From Alphaproteobacteria bacterium (GTDB lineage: Bacteria > Pseudomonadota > Alphaproteobacteria > Rickettsiales > SXRF01): a stretch of DNA of 13,902 nucleotides. The translations under genes and the position numbers were made by a program. Below the pieces are notes generated by a model, which was not told the DNA's origin, did no database searches, and was given only the letters and a program-made list of their open reading frames with translations. Positions 1 to 7,227 of the stretch are shown piece after piece. Where the stretch lies: the NCBI GenBank assembly GCA_019243895.1, contig JAFATP010000201.1, positions 1 to 13,902 of the forward strand. The letters are read 5' to 3'. Within the stretch, counting starts at the first letter, position 1. The number at the start of each line of letters is the position of its first letter.

Positions 1-1
1 C

Positions 2-388
2 GAGCCGGATGACGTATTGGACGAGGCGGTGCTGGCCGAACCGCGCACCAACCTCCAGCTCGGCCAGGCTTATCTGCGCCAGTTGCTGGAGGACGACAAT
101 ATTGACGGCAATCTGATTTACCTGGCCGCCGCCTATAATGCGGGCCCCGGCACGCTGGCACGCTGGCAAACCGCCGCCCGATACGCCGATGATCCCCTGC
201 TGTTCCTGGAAACCCTGCCCAGCAGCCGCACCCGCGCCTATGTGATGCGTGTCATGGCCAATTATTGGGCTTATCAGGAAGCGGGCGGACGCATCGCCGA
301 ATCGGCGCTGGCGCTGGCGAAGGGAAACTGGCCCCGCTACAATGCCGAAGGGTGGCAGCCACCCGCCCGCCATGCGCATGCCGGTTAA
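2..388 (+). CDS. Lytic transglycosylase (SLT family), C-terminal part, truncated by the window edge
   Basis: The reading frame is open from base 2 and its start lies outside the window, so only the last 128 codons are present. The visible part is the end of a lysozyme-like SLT domain: a helix reading [16 protein letters not shown], then the family hallmark [14 protein letters not shown], and near the end [17 protein letters not shown], which matches the usual TRxYVxxVxxxYxxY segment. The catalytic glutamate should lie upstream and cannot be checked. Members cleave peptidoglycan glycan strands in the periplasm, leaving anhydromuropeptide ends. The 3' end overlaps the start of rnhB, so the two are probably cotranscribed. 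The subfamily cannot be named from this fragment. Family identity is well supported. Confidence 0.88.
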   Translation, partial: EPDDVLDEAVLAEPRTNLQLGQAYLRQLLEDDNIDGNLIYLAAAYNAGPGTLARWQTAARYADDPLLFLETLPSSRTRAYVMRVMANYWAYQEAGGRIAESALALAKGNWPRYNAEGWQPPARHAHAG

Positions 389-1034
389 GCCCCGTTACGG
401 GCTGGAGCGGCGCCATGCGCCGCCGGTCGCCGGGGTGGACGAAGCCGGACGCGGCCCGCTGGCCGGGCCGGTGGTTGCCGCCGCCGTCATCATTACCAGG
501 CGTTCCTCCCTTCCTTCCGGTATCCGCGATTCCAAGCAGCTGACCCGTGAGGTGCGTGAGCGGCTGTATCCCGCCATCTTCGCCTGTTCGCACGTGGGCG
601 TCGGCGCCGCTAGCGTCGATGAGATCGATGCGCTGAATATTCTGCACGCCAGCATGCTGGCCATGAAGCGGGCGGTGGACGCCCTGCCCGTTTCCCCCCT
701 GATGGCGTTGGTGGACGGCAACCGGCCGCCGCCGCTTTCCTGCGGCGTCACCTGCGTGGTGGAAGGCGATATGCGCTGCCTTTCCATCGCCGCCGCCAGC
801 ATTGTCGCCAAAGTCACGCGCGACCGGCTGATGTGCGAACTGGCGGAGCACTGGCCGCTTTACGGTTTCGAACGCCACATGGGTTACGCCACGCGCGCGC
901 ACCGGGAAGCGCTGGTGCGGCACGGCCCGACGCCGCATCATCGCAAGAGCTTCATGCCGGTGCGGGATTCCCAGCTTACTTTCGACGCGGCATGGGCTTA
1001 CGCCGGGGAAGAGACGGTGGATTATGCAGACTAG
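372..1034 (+). CDS. rnhB: Ribonuclease HII
   Basis: This enzyme cuts the RNA strand of RNA/DNA hybrids and removes misincorporated ribonucleotides, and it is cytoplasmic and metal-dependent. Numbering from the ATG at 372, the protein has 220 residues, normal for the family. The N-terminal signature [13 protein letters not shown] supplies D23 and E24. D115 (ALVDGN) and D133 (EGDMRC) complete the acidic tetrad with the same spacing as E. coli D16/E17/D108/D126. DSKQLT, the [12 protein letters not shown] block and the HHRKSF tail are also typical. A second ATG at 378 is equally possible, as neither has a clear ribosome-binding site. The longer frame back to 249 runs through the upstream gene and was not used. 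The gene overlaps the transglycosylase by 17 bases, and dciA overlaps its 3' end by 11 bases. Confidence 0.95.
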   Translation: MRMPVKPRYGLERRHAPPVAGVDEAGRGPLAGPVVAAAVIITRRSSLPSGIRDSKQLTREVRERLYPAIFACSHVGVGAASVDEIDALNILHASMLAMKRAVDALPVSPLMALVDGNRPPPLSCGVTCVVEGDMRCLSIAAASIVAKVTRDRLMCELAEHWPLYGFERHMGYATRAHREALVRHGPTPHHRKSFMPVRDSQLTFDAAWAYAGEETVDYAD

Positions 1035-1491
1035 CGCTTCCAGGCGACGGGTTTTTCCGCGCACCCTGGCCGAATGCATTGAGCCGGTCGCCAAGCCGGC
1101 GCTGGGCCGCTTCGGCGCGGTGCACGCGCGTCTGATCCGCGACTGGGAGCAGGTGGCGGGCGCCGCGCTTGCCGCGCATGCCGAGCCGGAGTCGCTCTCA
1201 TTTCCGCGCGCCTCAAGCGCCGACGGCACGCTCACCTTGCGCGTAAGCGCCGCCTTCGCCCTGGAGGTGCAGCATATGGAGCCGGTGATCCTGGAGCGGC
1301 TGGCGGTGTATTTCGGCTACCGGGCCATCACCCGCATCCGCCTGCGCCAATGCGCCGCCGCCTCCCGTGTCCCCGCATCTTCCGGCCCCGCCTGCACGCC
1401 GCCTGCGCCTAATCTCCCCGCCATGGAAGACGACGCCCTGCGGGCAGCGCTCTGCCGCTTAGGCCAGGCGTTGCAATCGCCCCGTTCCTGA
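1024..1491 (+). CDS. dciA: DUF721 protein, DciA-like replicative helicase operator
   Basis: A 155-residue protein of the DUF721 family. DciA, the studied member, interacts with the replicative helicase DnaB and promotes its loading in bacteria lacking DnaC or DnaI. The supporting region is residues 12-110: [20 protein letters not shown], the characteristic [17 protein letters not shown] with the conserved Trp at 41, a stretch of strands reading [18 protein letters not shown], and [10 protein letters not shown]. Residues 111-155 are Pro/Ala-rich and look like a flexible tail. The ATG lies inside the end of rnhB, an 11-base overlap that suggests coupled translation. In many alphaproteobacteria a DUF721 gene sits beside a DsbA-like gene, as here. 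The family call is firm; the helicase-loading role is inferred from family knowledge. Confidence 0.8.
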   Translation: MQTSASRRRVFPRTLAECIEPVAKPALGRFGAVHARLIRDWEQVAGAALAAHAEPESLSFPRASSADGTLTLRVSAAFALEVQHMEPVILERLAVYFGYRAITRIRLRQCAAASRVPASSGPACTPPAPNLPAMEDDALRAALCRLGQALQSPRS

Positions 1492-1526
1492 GTTATACGG
1501 TAGGAAGCACTATCAGGGAGCGTTCC

Positions 1527-2210
1527 ATGCGGATATTCACGGCACTGCTGACCATTCTCGTCTTTGCCTTCGGCGCTGCCGCCAAGGAACAGCCAAAATT
1601 CGAGCGCGTGGATTCCGCGATGCTGAGCCACGCTCCCTACAGCGACGATTTTTCGGAAGGACAGCACAACGCGCCGGTGGTGTTCATCGAATATGCGTCA
1701 CTCTCCTGCCCGCACTGCGCGCATTTTCACAAGGAGATCTATCCGGTATTGAAGAAAAACTACATCGACACCGGCAAGATGGTCTACATCCTGCGCCCCT
1801 TTCCGCTGAACGAGCCCGCCTTGAAAGCCGCCACGCTGGTGGACTGCATCGGCGAGCAATCCGGCGCGCAGCGGTATTACACTTTCGTACGTGTGCTGTT
1901 CGACGCGCAGGATAAATGGGCGCTGGACATGAATTTCCTGTCCGCCCTGGAAACCTTCGCCAAGGTCGGCGGCGTCCCGAAGGAAACCTTCGAGAAATGC
2001 GTGAGCGATCCCGCGCGCGAGCTTAAGCTGCTCAAGGAAAAGCAAGCTGCCGCCAAAGAGCTTGGCGTCAGCGGCACGCCGTATATTTTCATTAACGGCA
2101 GGCATTACGACGACGAGTTTACCCTGCCGAAAGTGACCGCCTATATCGACCGGCTGCTGGCCCAGCCCAGCAAGGCGAACGTGCCCGCCCCCGCCACGCC
2201 TGAAAAATAG
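1527..2210 (+). CDS. DsbA-family thiol:disulfide oxidoreductase, secreted
   Basis: A 227-residue periplasmic thioredoxin-fold protein. Residues 1-19 form a short Sec signal peptide (MRIFTALLTILVFAFGAAA), probably cleaved just before K20. The redox motif is C61-P-H-C64 in SLSCPHCAHFH, as in DsbA proteins. The cis-proline loop is G183-T184-P185 (SGTPYIFING). Two further cysteines, C107 (VDCIGE) and C158 (EKCVSD), lie in the inserted helical domain and could form a structural disulfide. The C-terminal 15 residues are Pro/Ala-rich and probably disordered. AGGGAG at 1515-1520, six bases upstream, fixes the ATG at 1527. The substrate is unknown. Its position after the DUF721 gene is a common alphaproteobacterial arrangement. 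atpI follows after three bases. Confidence 0.9.
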   Translation: MRIFTALLTILVFAFGAAAKEQPKFERVDSAMLSHAPYSDDFSEGQHNAPVVFIEYASLSCPHCAHFHKEIYPVLKKNYIDTGKMVYILRPFPLNEPALKAATLVDCIGEQSGAQRYYTFVRVLFDAQDKWALDMNFLSALETFAKVGGVPKETFEKCVSDPARELKLLKEKQAAAKELGVSGTPYIFINGRHYDDEFTLPKVTAYIDRLLAQPSKANVPAPATPEK

Positions 2211-2213
2211 CCG

Positions 2214-2516
2214 ATGCCCGGCCCGCGCGATTCCCTTCCCTCGCTGGAAAATCTTCAGCATCGCATCGATGAAGTCACTCCCGATGTTTCCCCCGCCGAA
2301 ACGCCGGTAACCCAGGACGGCCGCGGCCTGGCGGTGCTGGCGCGGCTCGCCGCCGAGTTGCTGGCGGGGATTGCGGTGGGGTTCGGTATCGGCTATGCGC
2401 TGGACCATTGGCTGGGCACCTCGCCTTGGCTGACGCTGATCTGTTTTTTCCTGGGCGCCGGCGCCGGTTTTCTCAACCTCAAGCGCGCCGCCGAACAGCT
2501 TGACAAAGCACCCTGA
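2214..2516 (+). CDS. atpI: ATP synthase accessory protein AtpI/AtpZ
   Basis: A 100-residue membrane protein, first in the F0 operon. Residues 1-40 are hydrophilic and cytoplasmic. Two membrane segments follow, roughly 43-62 (ARLAAELLAGIAVGFGIGYA) and 71-88 (PWLTLICFFLGAGAGFL), joined by the conserved short loop LDHWLGTSP. A basic tail (NLKRAAEQ) ends the protein. The hairpin with a Gly-rich second helix is typical of AtpI, implicated in c-ring assembly and possibly Mg2+ handling. It starts three bases after the dsbA-like stop codon, so the upstream block and the ATP synthase genes may share a transcript. Identification rests on topology, motif and place immediately before atpB. Confidence 0.88.
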   Translation: MPGPRDSLPSLENLQHRIDEVTPDVSPAETPVTQDGRGLAVLARLAAELLAGIAVGFGIGYALDHWLGTSPWLTLICFFLGAGAGFLNLKRAAEQLDKAP

Positions 2517-2555
2517 TGCGTTACATAGCTCCCCAATCATTCAGACGGAATTTTC

Positions 2556-3299
2556 ATGGCCGGCGCCGCTCACGCTCATAATCCGCTCGCACAGTTCCAG
2601 GTGTATCCCATCGTGCCGCTGCGCCTCGGGCATTACGACATCAGCTTCACCAACGCCAGCCTGTGGATGCTGATCGTCTCCGGCAGCGTGCTGTTGATCA
2701 TGAGCGCCGGCGCGGCGCGGCGCGCGCTGGTTCCCGGCCGCATGCAGAGCTTCGCCGAGACGCTGATAGACTTCGTCGGCGCCACGCTCACCGACATGGC
2801 CGGGCCTGAGGCCATGCGTTATTTTCCTGCCGTTTTCACGCTGTTCATGTTTGTGCTGTTCGCCAACCTGGCGGGCATGGCGCCCTATTCCTTCACCGTG
2901 ACCAGCCATATCATCATCACCTTCGCCATGGCCGCAATTGTTTTCACGGGCGTCACGGGGCTTGCCGTCATCAGGCACGGGCCGGTGAAGTTCATACATT
3001 TCTTCCTGCCCGAAGGCATTCCCCTCATCATGCTGCCGCTGATGTTCGTGATCGAGCTGATGTCGTATCTGGCCCGTCCCTTAAGCCTCGCGCTTCGTCT
3101 TGCCATCAACATGGTGGTGGGGCATACGCTGATGAAGGTCATCGCCGGTTTTGTCTTCATGCTCGGCTTGTGGGGCGTTTTTCCGCTCGCCTTCCTGGTG
3201 CTGTTCACCGGGCTGGAGATCGGCATTGCGCTTCTGCAGGCGTATATCTTTACGATTCTCACTTGTGTTTACTTGAACGATGCGCTTCATTTGCACTGA
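2556..3299 (+). CDS. atpB: ATP synthase F0 subunit a
   Basis: The 247-residue stator protein of the proton channel, located in the inner membrane. The N-terminal region (NPLAQFQVYPIVPLRLG) is typical of alphaproteobacterial subunit a, and five or six hydrophobic helices follow. The essential arginine is R181 in LSLALRLAINMVVGHTLMKV, which faces the c-ring carboxylate. The last helix carries GLEIGIALLQAYIFTILTCVYL, with the conserved Glu and Gln that help form the half-channels. The two residues after R181-L182 are Ala-Ile where most homologues have Phe followed by Ala or Gly. A modest ribosome-binding site (ACGGAA near 2546) precedes the ATG. It lies between atpI and atpE, as expected. Confidence 0.97.
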   Translation: MAGAAHAHNPLAQFQVYPIVPLRLGHYDISFTNASLWMLIVSGSVLLIMSAGAARRALVPGRMQSFAETLIDFVGATLTDMAGPEAMRYFPAVFTLFMFVLFANLAGMAPYSFTVTSHIIITFAMAAIVFTGVTGLAVIRHGPVKFIHFFLPEGIPLIMLPLMFVIELMSYLARPLSLALRLAINMVVGHTLMKVIAGFVFMLGLWGVFPLAFLVLFTGLEIGIALLQAYIFTILTCVYLNDALHLH

Positions 3300-3336
3300 T
3301 TCTCTCTCACCCTTCTAACCCCTCTTTTAAGGAAAG
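3300..3336 (+). promoter_or_regulatory. Pyrimidine-rich leader and strong ribosome-binding site of atpE
   Basis: Between the atpB stop and atpE, 26 of the 29 bases at 3300-3328 are C or T, followed at once by AAGGAAAG. In E. coli the atpE initiation region is also U-rich and boosts translation to meet the high copy number of subunit c. The base composition is directly seen; the enhancer role here is inferred. Confidence 0.5.
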
Positions 3337-3338
3337 AA

Positions 3339-3569
3339 ATGCTCATGGAAGTAACTGCTGCAAAAATGCTCGGCGCCGGATTGTTGGCGTTCGGCATGAT
3401 GGGTTCGGCCGTCGGTATCGGCCTGGTGTTCTCGGCGTTATTGCAAGGCGTGGCGCGCAACCCCGCCACCAGCAAAACGCTGTTCGGTTACGCCATTATC
3501 GGCGCGGCATTGGCCGAGCTGATGGGATTGGCGGCCATCGGTATCGCGCTGATACTGGTCTTCGGCTGA
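3339..3569 (+). CDS. atpE: ATP synthase F0 subunit c (c-ring proteolipid)
   Basis: A 76-residue hairpin of two membrane helices that oligomerises into the rotating ring. Helix 1 carries the Gly motif GSAVGIG (22-28), the cytoplasmic loop has ARNPA (R40-N41-P42), and helix 2 carries the proton-binding carboxylate E60 in GAALAELMG. Length and layout are normal for the family. There are two nearby ATG codons, 3339 (MLMEV) and 3345 (MEV). The strong AAGGA at 3329-3333 lies five bases before the first and eleven before the second, favouring 3339. A pyrimidine-rich leader precedes it. Confidence 0.97.
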   Translation: MLMEVTAAKMLGAGLLAFGMMGSAVGIGLVFSALLQGVARNPATSKTLFGYAIIGAALAELMGLAAIGIALILVFG

Positions 3570-3583
3570 CGGTTTAAACGGCC

Positions 3584-4069
3584 ATGCCGCAGCTTGATCC
3601 CACCTGGTATGTCTCGCAGCTATTCTGGCTGTGCGTGTGCATGGCATTGCTGTATCTGGCGCTGTCGCGCGCCGTGCTGCCGCCGCTGATGCGCGTGGCC
3701 GAAGCACGGCGGCAGATGCGGGAGGATGATCTGGCGCGCGCGCAGGCACTGAAAGATCAGGCTGAATTCATCCAGGCCGCTTATGAGCAGGCAATGAACG
3801 ATGCGCGCGTGCGGGCGCAGGCCATCTTCGCGGAAGTCGAGGAGCGCAGCGAGAGCGAGCTCGCCCGCGCCACGGCGGAGCTGCACCGCGTTACTTCCGC
3901 CCACCTCGCCGAAGCCGAACGCCACATCAACGCCCGCAAGGAGCACGCGCTGTCCGGTCTTGCCCCGGCGCTGGCGTCGCTGACGGCGGCGGCGGTGGAA
4001 AAACTCACCTCCCGCGCGCCTGATGCCGCCGAGGCGCTCTCGGCGTTGCGCGATATTCAAAAGGAATAA
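3584..4069 (+). CDS. atpG: ATP synthase F0 subunit b'
   Basis: A 161-residue peripheral-stalk subunit. It opens with the diagnostic MPQLDPTWYVSQLFWL, seen at the start of b' subunits, followed by one membrane helix (about residues 12-35). A long charged helix then runs to residue ~130, rich in Ala, Glu, Arg and Gln, predicted to form the right-handed coiled coil with subunit b. It starts 14 bases after atpE. The pair of unlike b-type genes is characteristic of alphaproteobacteria and cyanobacteria. The symbol varies between annotations (atpG, atpF', atpX). Confidence 0.94.
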   Translation: MPQLDPTWYVSQLFWLCVCMALLYLALSRAVLPPLMRVAEARRQMREDDLARAQALKDQAEFIQAAYEQAMNDARVRAQAIFAEVEERSESELARATAELHRVTSAHLAEAERHINARKEHALSGLAPALASLTAAAVEKLTSRAPDAAEALSALRDIQKE

Positions 4070-4072
4070 GCG

Positions 4073-4558
4073 ATGGAACTGGATGATCCGCGCGTCTGGG
4101 TGCTGGCGGCTTTCATCGGCTTCTTCGCTTTCTTCGGCAGGAAGCTGTGGGTGGCGCTTATTAATATGCTGGACGGCCGCAGCGTCCGCATCGCCGCCGA
4201 GCTCAACGAGGCGAAAAGAATACGCGAAGAGGCGGAACGCGTGCTTGCCGCTTACCGCAAGCGCGAAGAGGAGTCGATGAAGGAGGCGGAGGCGCTGCTC
4301 TCCAAGGCGCGTCATGATGCGCAGGCCATGGCGGAAGCGGCGCAGAAAGAGATGCAGGCGCATCTTCAGGCGCGCACGCGCATGGCGGAGGAAAAAATCG
4401 CGCTGGCGGAGAAGCAGGCGGTGGACGAGCTGCGCGCCCACGCGGCGGATATGGTGGTCGCTTCGGCGCGCAAAATTCTCGCCGAACGCATGCGCGACCG
4501 CGCGGATGACTCTCAGATCAGCGCGGCCATTGCCGATATCGGGCGCAAATTGCATTAA
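4073..4558 (+). CDS. atpF: ATP synthase F0 subunit b
   Basis: A 161-residue second stalk subunit. One membrane segment spans about residues 7-27 (RVWVLAAFIGFFAFFGRKLW), and NMLDGRSVRIAAELNEAKRI leads into a long coiled-coil helix. The C-terminal part, ADMVVASARKILAERM, matches the region of subunit b that contacts subunit delta. It starts three bases after the b' stop. Its stop codon shares one base with the next gene's ATG (TAATG), so the downstream beta-barrel gene is probably translated from the same message. Confidence 0.95.
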   Translation: MELDDPRVWVLAAFIGFFAFFGRKLWVALINMLDGRSVRIAAELNEAKRIREEAERVLAAYRKREEESMKEAEALLSKARHDAQAMAEAAQKEMQAHLQARTRMAEEKIALAEKQAVDELRAHAADMVVASARKILAERMRDRADDSQISAAIADIGRKLH

Positions 4559-5361
4559 TGAGAAGACAGGCATCCGTTCTTGCGGGGATATGCCTGACGG
4601 CGTTAACGTCATTCCCCGCCTGCGCCGGTGCATGGACGCAAAGCGAGAATCAGGGACTGGTTATTACCACCGCCGCCTATTACGGCGCCGGTGATTATTT
4701 CGACAACGGCGGATCCAGGCGTTCCCAGCCGCGCTACACCAAGGAGGAATTGAATCCGTATGTCGAATACGGCCTGCGCGACGGGCTCACGCTCGGCGGT
4801 AATTTTTTCATCGACCGGCTCGATGACACCATGCACACGCGCACCGGCATCGGCGACAGCGAAATATTTCTGCGCCGGCGATTATGGCAGGAGGGCGATT
4901 ACGTGCTCTCGGTGCAGCCGCTGGCGAGGCTCCCGGCGCTGGCCTCTTCCCAACGGCAGCCCGCCCTCGGCAGCGCCACGCCCGACGCGGCCGTAAGCCT
5001 GCTGGGCGGCATGCAGTTCACCGCTTTCGGCCAAACGCATTATGCGGAAATGGACGCAGGCTACCGCTTCCGCTTTGGTCCGCGCGCCGACCAGGTGCTG
5101 CTGGCCGCCACGCTGGGATTGCGTCTTGACCCCCGCCTCACCGTCATGCCGCAATTGTTCCAGACCTTCCGCATGGGGGCGGGCAACGGCAGCTTCACCG
5201 AATCGCCGCGCGATGATTACACGCTGACCACGGCGCAGCTTTCCGCCGTCTACCAGCTTACCGACGCTGACGCGGTGCAGGCCGGCGCGTTCAGCCACGT
5301 GGCCGGCAAGAATACCGGCGCCGGCGGCGGCGTGCTGCTGGCGTATTGGAGGACATTTTGA
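4558..5361 (+). CDS. Predicted outer-membrane beta-barrel protein, function unknown
   Basis: A 267-residue protein with a Sec signal peptide (residues 1-24, Arg-Arg then a hydrophobic core ending FPACAG). The mature part is rich in alternating polar/hydrophobic stretches and Gly/Tyr turns, for example NPYVEYGLRDGLTLGGNFF, YAEMDAGYRFRFG and LLAATLGLRLDPRLTVMPQ. It ends in AYWRTF; a C-terminal Phe is the usual recognition signal for beta-barrel insertion by the BAM complex. An N-terminal segment (NQGLVITTAAYYGAGDYFDN) precedes the strands. I do not recognise a named family. The start overlaps the atpF stop by one base and the end overlaps the glycosyltransferase start, so the gene is translationally linked to both. 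A role as porin or polysaccharide export partner is inference from context. Confidence 0.72.
   Translation: MRRQASVLAGICLTALTSFPACAGAWTQSENQGLVITTAAYYGAGDYFDNGGSRRSQPRYTKEELNPYVEYGLRDGLTLGGNFFIDRLDDTMHTRTGIGDSEIFLRRRLWQEGDYVLSVQPLARLPALASSQRQPALGSATPDAAVSLLGGMQFTAFGQTHYAEMDAGYRFRFGPRADQVLLAATLGLRLDPRLTVMPQLFQTFRMGAGNGSFTESPRDDYTLTTAQLSAVYQLTDADAVQAGAFSHVAGKNTGAGGGVLLAYWRTF
5348..5352 (+). promoter_or_regulatory. Ribosome-binding site that decides the glycosyltransferase start
   Basis: GGAGG lies five bases before a TTG at 5358-5360. That TTG overlaps the TGA of the upstream beta-barrel gene (5359-5361). The alternative TTG at 5346 overlaps the GGAGG itself and has no site of its own, so 5358 is preferred. 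Confidence 0.65.
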
Positions 5362-7187
5362 GCAGGCTGGGCGAAATGCTGGTGCAGCATGGCAGCATTT
5401 CGCACGAAACGCTGCAGGCGGCGCTGCACCAGCAGAAGGCCAGCGGCAGCCGCCTGGGCGATACGCTGCTGGGGGAAGGCGCAGTTGGCCCGCTGCCGCT
5501 GTCCCGGGCCATCGCCACGCACCGGGGATTGCCGCATGTGAACCTGCGCGACATGCCGCCGGACGAATCGCTGCTGGAGTCGGCGCACGTCCATGAATAT
5601 ATCGCGCGCCGCGCGCTTCCCTGGCGGCGGGAGGGCGAGGCGCTGGTGGTTGCCACCAGCGAGCCGGGAACGGCGCTTTCCTCCTGGGCGGAGACGCGGT
5701 TTGGCATGCCCTGCCGGTTTGTCATCGCGTCTGACTATGATATCCGCATGGCGATCGAGGAACGATTTTCCTCCGCGCTGGACGAGGAAAGCCGCCTGCA
5801 CCTGCATCGCATACGCCCGCAGCATTCCGCGCGCCGCACCTTCACGCTGGAACAGCGTACCGTTTTCAGCGGCCTGACGCTGGGCACGCTTTTTGCCGTT
5901 GTCTACGCTCCCTGGACCAGCGCCGCGTGGGCCGCAATTTTCCTGCACGCGCTTTACGCCACCACCATGATCTTCAAGCTGCTGGTGTTCGGCGAGGGGC
6001 TGCGCTGCCCGCCGTTGCAGGCCGGCGCGGAGGCAGACGGCGCGCCTCTTCCGCTCTACACCATCCTCGTGCCGCTTTATGACGAGGCGGTCAGCCTGCC
6101 GCACCTGATGGCCGCGCTCAAGCGGCTGGATTATCCGGCATCGAAGCTGGACATCAAGCTGCTGCTGGAACAGGAAGATGCGGCAACCCATGAAGCGGCA
6201 CAGGCGCTGAAGCTGCCGTGGAACGTGGAGATCATCCGGCTGCCGCCCTCCTTCCCCCGCACCAAGCCCAAAGCGTTGAATTACGGCCTGCGCTTCGCCC
6301 GGGGCGAATTTCTCACCGTGTATGACGCCGAAGACGCGCCCGACCCCGCGCAGCTGAAGCGGGCGGTGGCGGCCTTCCGCGCCTTGCCGGAAAAGGTGGT
6401 GTGCCTGCAGGCGCGACTCAGCTATTATAACGCGGCGGACAATCTGCTCACCGCCTGGTTCGCGCTGGAATACGGCGCGTTATTCGGCGCGATGCTGCCG
6501 GGATTGCAATCGCTGGGCATTCCTCTGCCGCTCGGCGGCACCAGCAACCACACCGCGGTGCGGCGTTTGCGCAAGCTCGGCGCCTGGGATCCGTTCAACG
6601 TGACGGAAGACGCGGATCTCGGCGTGCGGCTTTCGCTGTTCGGGCTGAAAACGGCGATGCTGGATTCGGTGACGCTGGAGGAAGCGCCGCTGTGCGCGCA
6701 CGCCTGGTTCCGGCAGCGTTCGCGCTGGGTGAAGGGCTATATGCAGACCTGGCTGGTGCACATGCGCGATCCCTTTGCCGCATGGCGGCGGATGGGAACC
6801 GTCGGCTTTTTCGGCCTGCATTATTTCGTCGGCATGGCGCCGGTGACATTCCTCACCGCCCCGCTGGTGTGGGGCGTCACGCTGATGACCTGGCTGAAGC
6901 TGCCGCTGGCCATGCCCCCGTGGTTCATCGCGCTGGCCAATGCCAACCTGTTGCTGCATTTCGGCGTGCATTGGGTTCAGGCCTTTTACGCCATGCCGCG
7001 CCTGCCGGAATATCAACGCCACCGCTGGCGCTTCCGCCTGGCGGCGCTCACCTACCCGTTTTACTGGGCGCTGCATTCGCTGGCGGCTTATAAAGCGCTG
7101 TGGCAACTTCTGTTCCGCCCGCATTTCTGGGAAAAAACCGCGCATGGGCTGGCGAAACGGACTCATTGCGATGGCATTAGAAATTAA
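5358..7187 (+). CDS. MshEN-type (GspE N-terminal) cyclic-di-GMP domain fused to a family 2 glycosyltransferase
   Basis: A 609-residue inner-membrane protein. Residues 3-26 and 32-55 are two copies of the 24-residue MshEN motif: R-L-G, then hydrophobics, a Gly at position 10, and Leu at the spaced helix positions. Copy 1 ends in Gln26, copy 2 in His55 instead of Gln, and a five-residue spacer separates them. The domain continues to about 140 (LPWRREGEALVVATSEP). Two membrane helices follow at about 168-211. The GT2 catalytic domain starts at YTILVPLYDE (234) and has YDAED (322-326), TED (416-418, catalytic-base region) and QRSRW (453-457), the set seen in processive synthases such as cellulose synthase. 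Hydrophobic segments at about 485-585 complete the membrane part. The sugar and polymer are unknown. The nearest known logic is NfrB of E. coli, a c-di-GMP-responsive GT with the MshEN domain at its C-terminus. A downstream ATG at 5376 would cut into motif 1. Confidence 0.88.
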   Translation: MSRLGEMLVQHGSISHETLQAALHQQKASGSRLGDTLLGEGAVGPLPLSRAIATHRGLPHVNLRDMPPDESLLESAHVHEYIARRALPWRREGEALVVATSEPGTALSSWAETRFGMPCRFVIASDYDIRMAIEERFSSALDEESRLHLHRIRPQHSARRTFTLEQRTVFSGLTLGTLFAVVYAPWTSAAWAAIFLHALYATTMIFKLLVFGEGLRCPPLQAGAEADGAPLPLYTILVPLYDEAVSLPHLMAALKRLDYPASKLDIKLLLEQEDAATHEAAQALKLPWNVEIIRLPPSFPRTKPKALNYGLRFARGEFLTVYDAEDAPDPAQLKRAVAAFRALPEKVVCLQARLSYYNAADNLLTAWFALEYGALFGAMLPGLQSLGIPLPLGGTSNHTAVRRLRKLGAWDPFNVTEDADLGVRLSLFGLKTAMLDSVTLEEAPLCAHAWFRQRSRWVKGYMQTWLVHMRDPFAAWRRMGTVGFFGLHYFVGMAPVTFLTAPLVWGVTLMTWLKLPLAMPPWFIALANANLLLHFGVHWVQAFYAMPRLPEYQRHRWRFRLAALTYPFYWALHSLAAYKALWQLLFRPHFWEKTAHGLAKRTHCDGIRN

Positions 7188-7227
7188 CTATCTATACTCC
7201 GGCGCATTTCTATGCTATAAAACCTCC

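Noticed and set aside
249..371. N-terminal extension of RNase HII back to 249
   Set aside because: The 41 extra residues lie wholly within the transglycosylase frame, are Arg/Trp-rich and are not part of the RNase HII family.
4612..4632. Lipoprotein cleavage site in the beta-barrel protein (FPAC)
   Set aside because: Phe-Pro-Ala before the Cys does not fit the lipobox, and cleavage by signal peptidase I after the ACAG region fits better.
7164..7178. CATT-N7-CATT upstream of the hypothetical gene at 7228, resembling the TTCA-N7-TTCA element
   Set aside because: The half-sites differ, it lies inside the glycosyltransferase coding region, and its distance to the nearest -10-like TATACT (7193) does not match the other two copies.
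7193..7221. Possible promoter (TATACT or TATAAA) for the hypothetical gene at 7228
   Set aside because: No -35 hexamer lies at 16-18 bases from either, and TATAAA would put the start site at or after the ATG. AT-rich DNA alone explains it.
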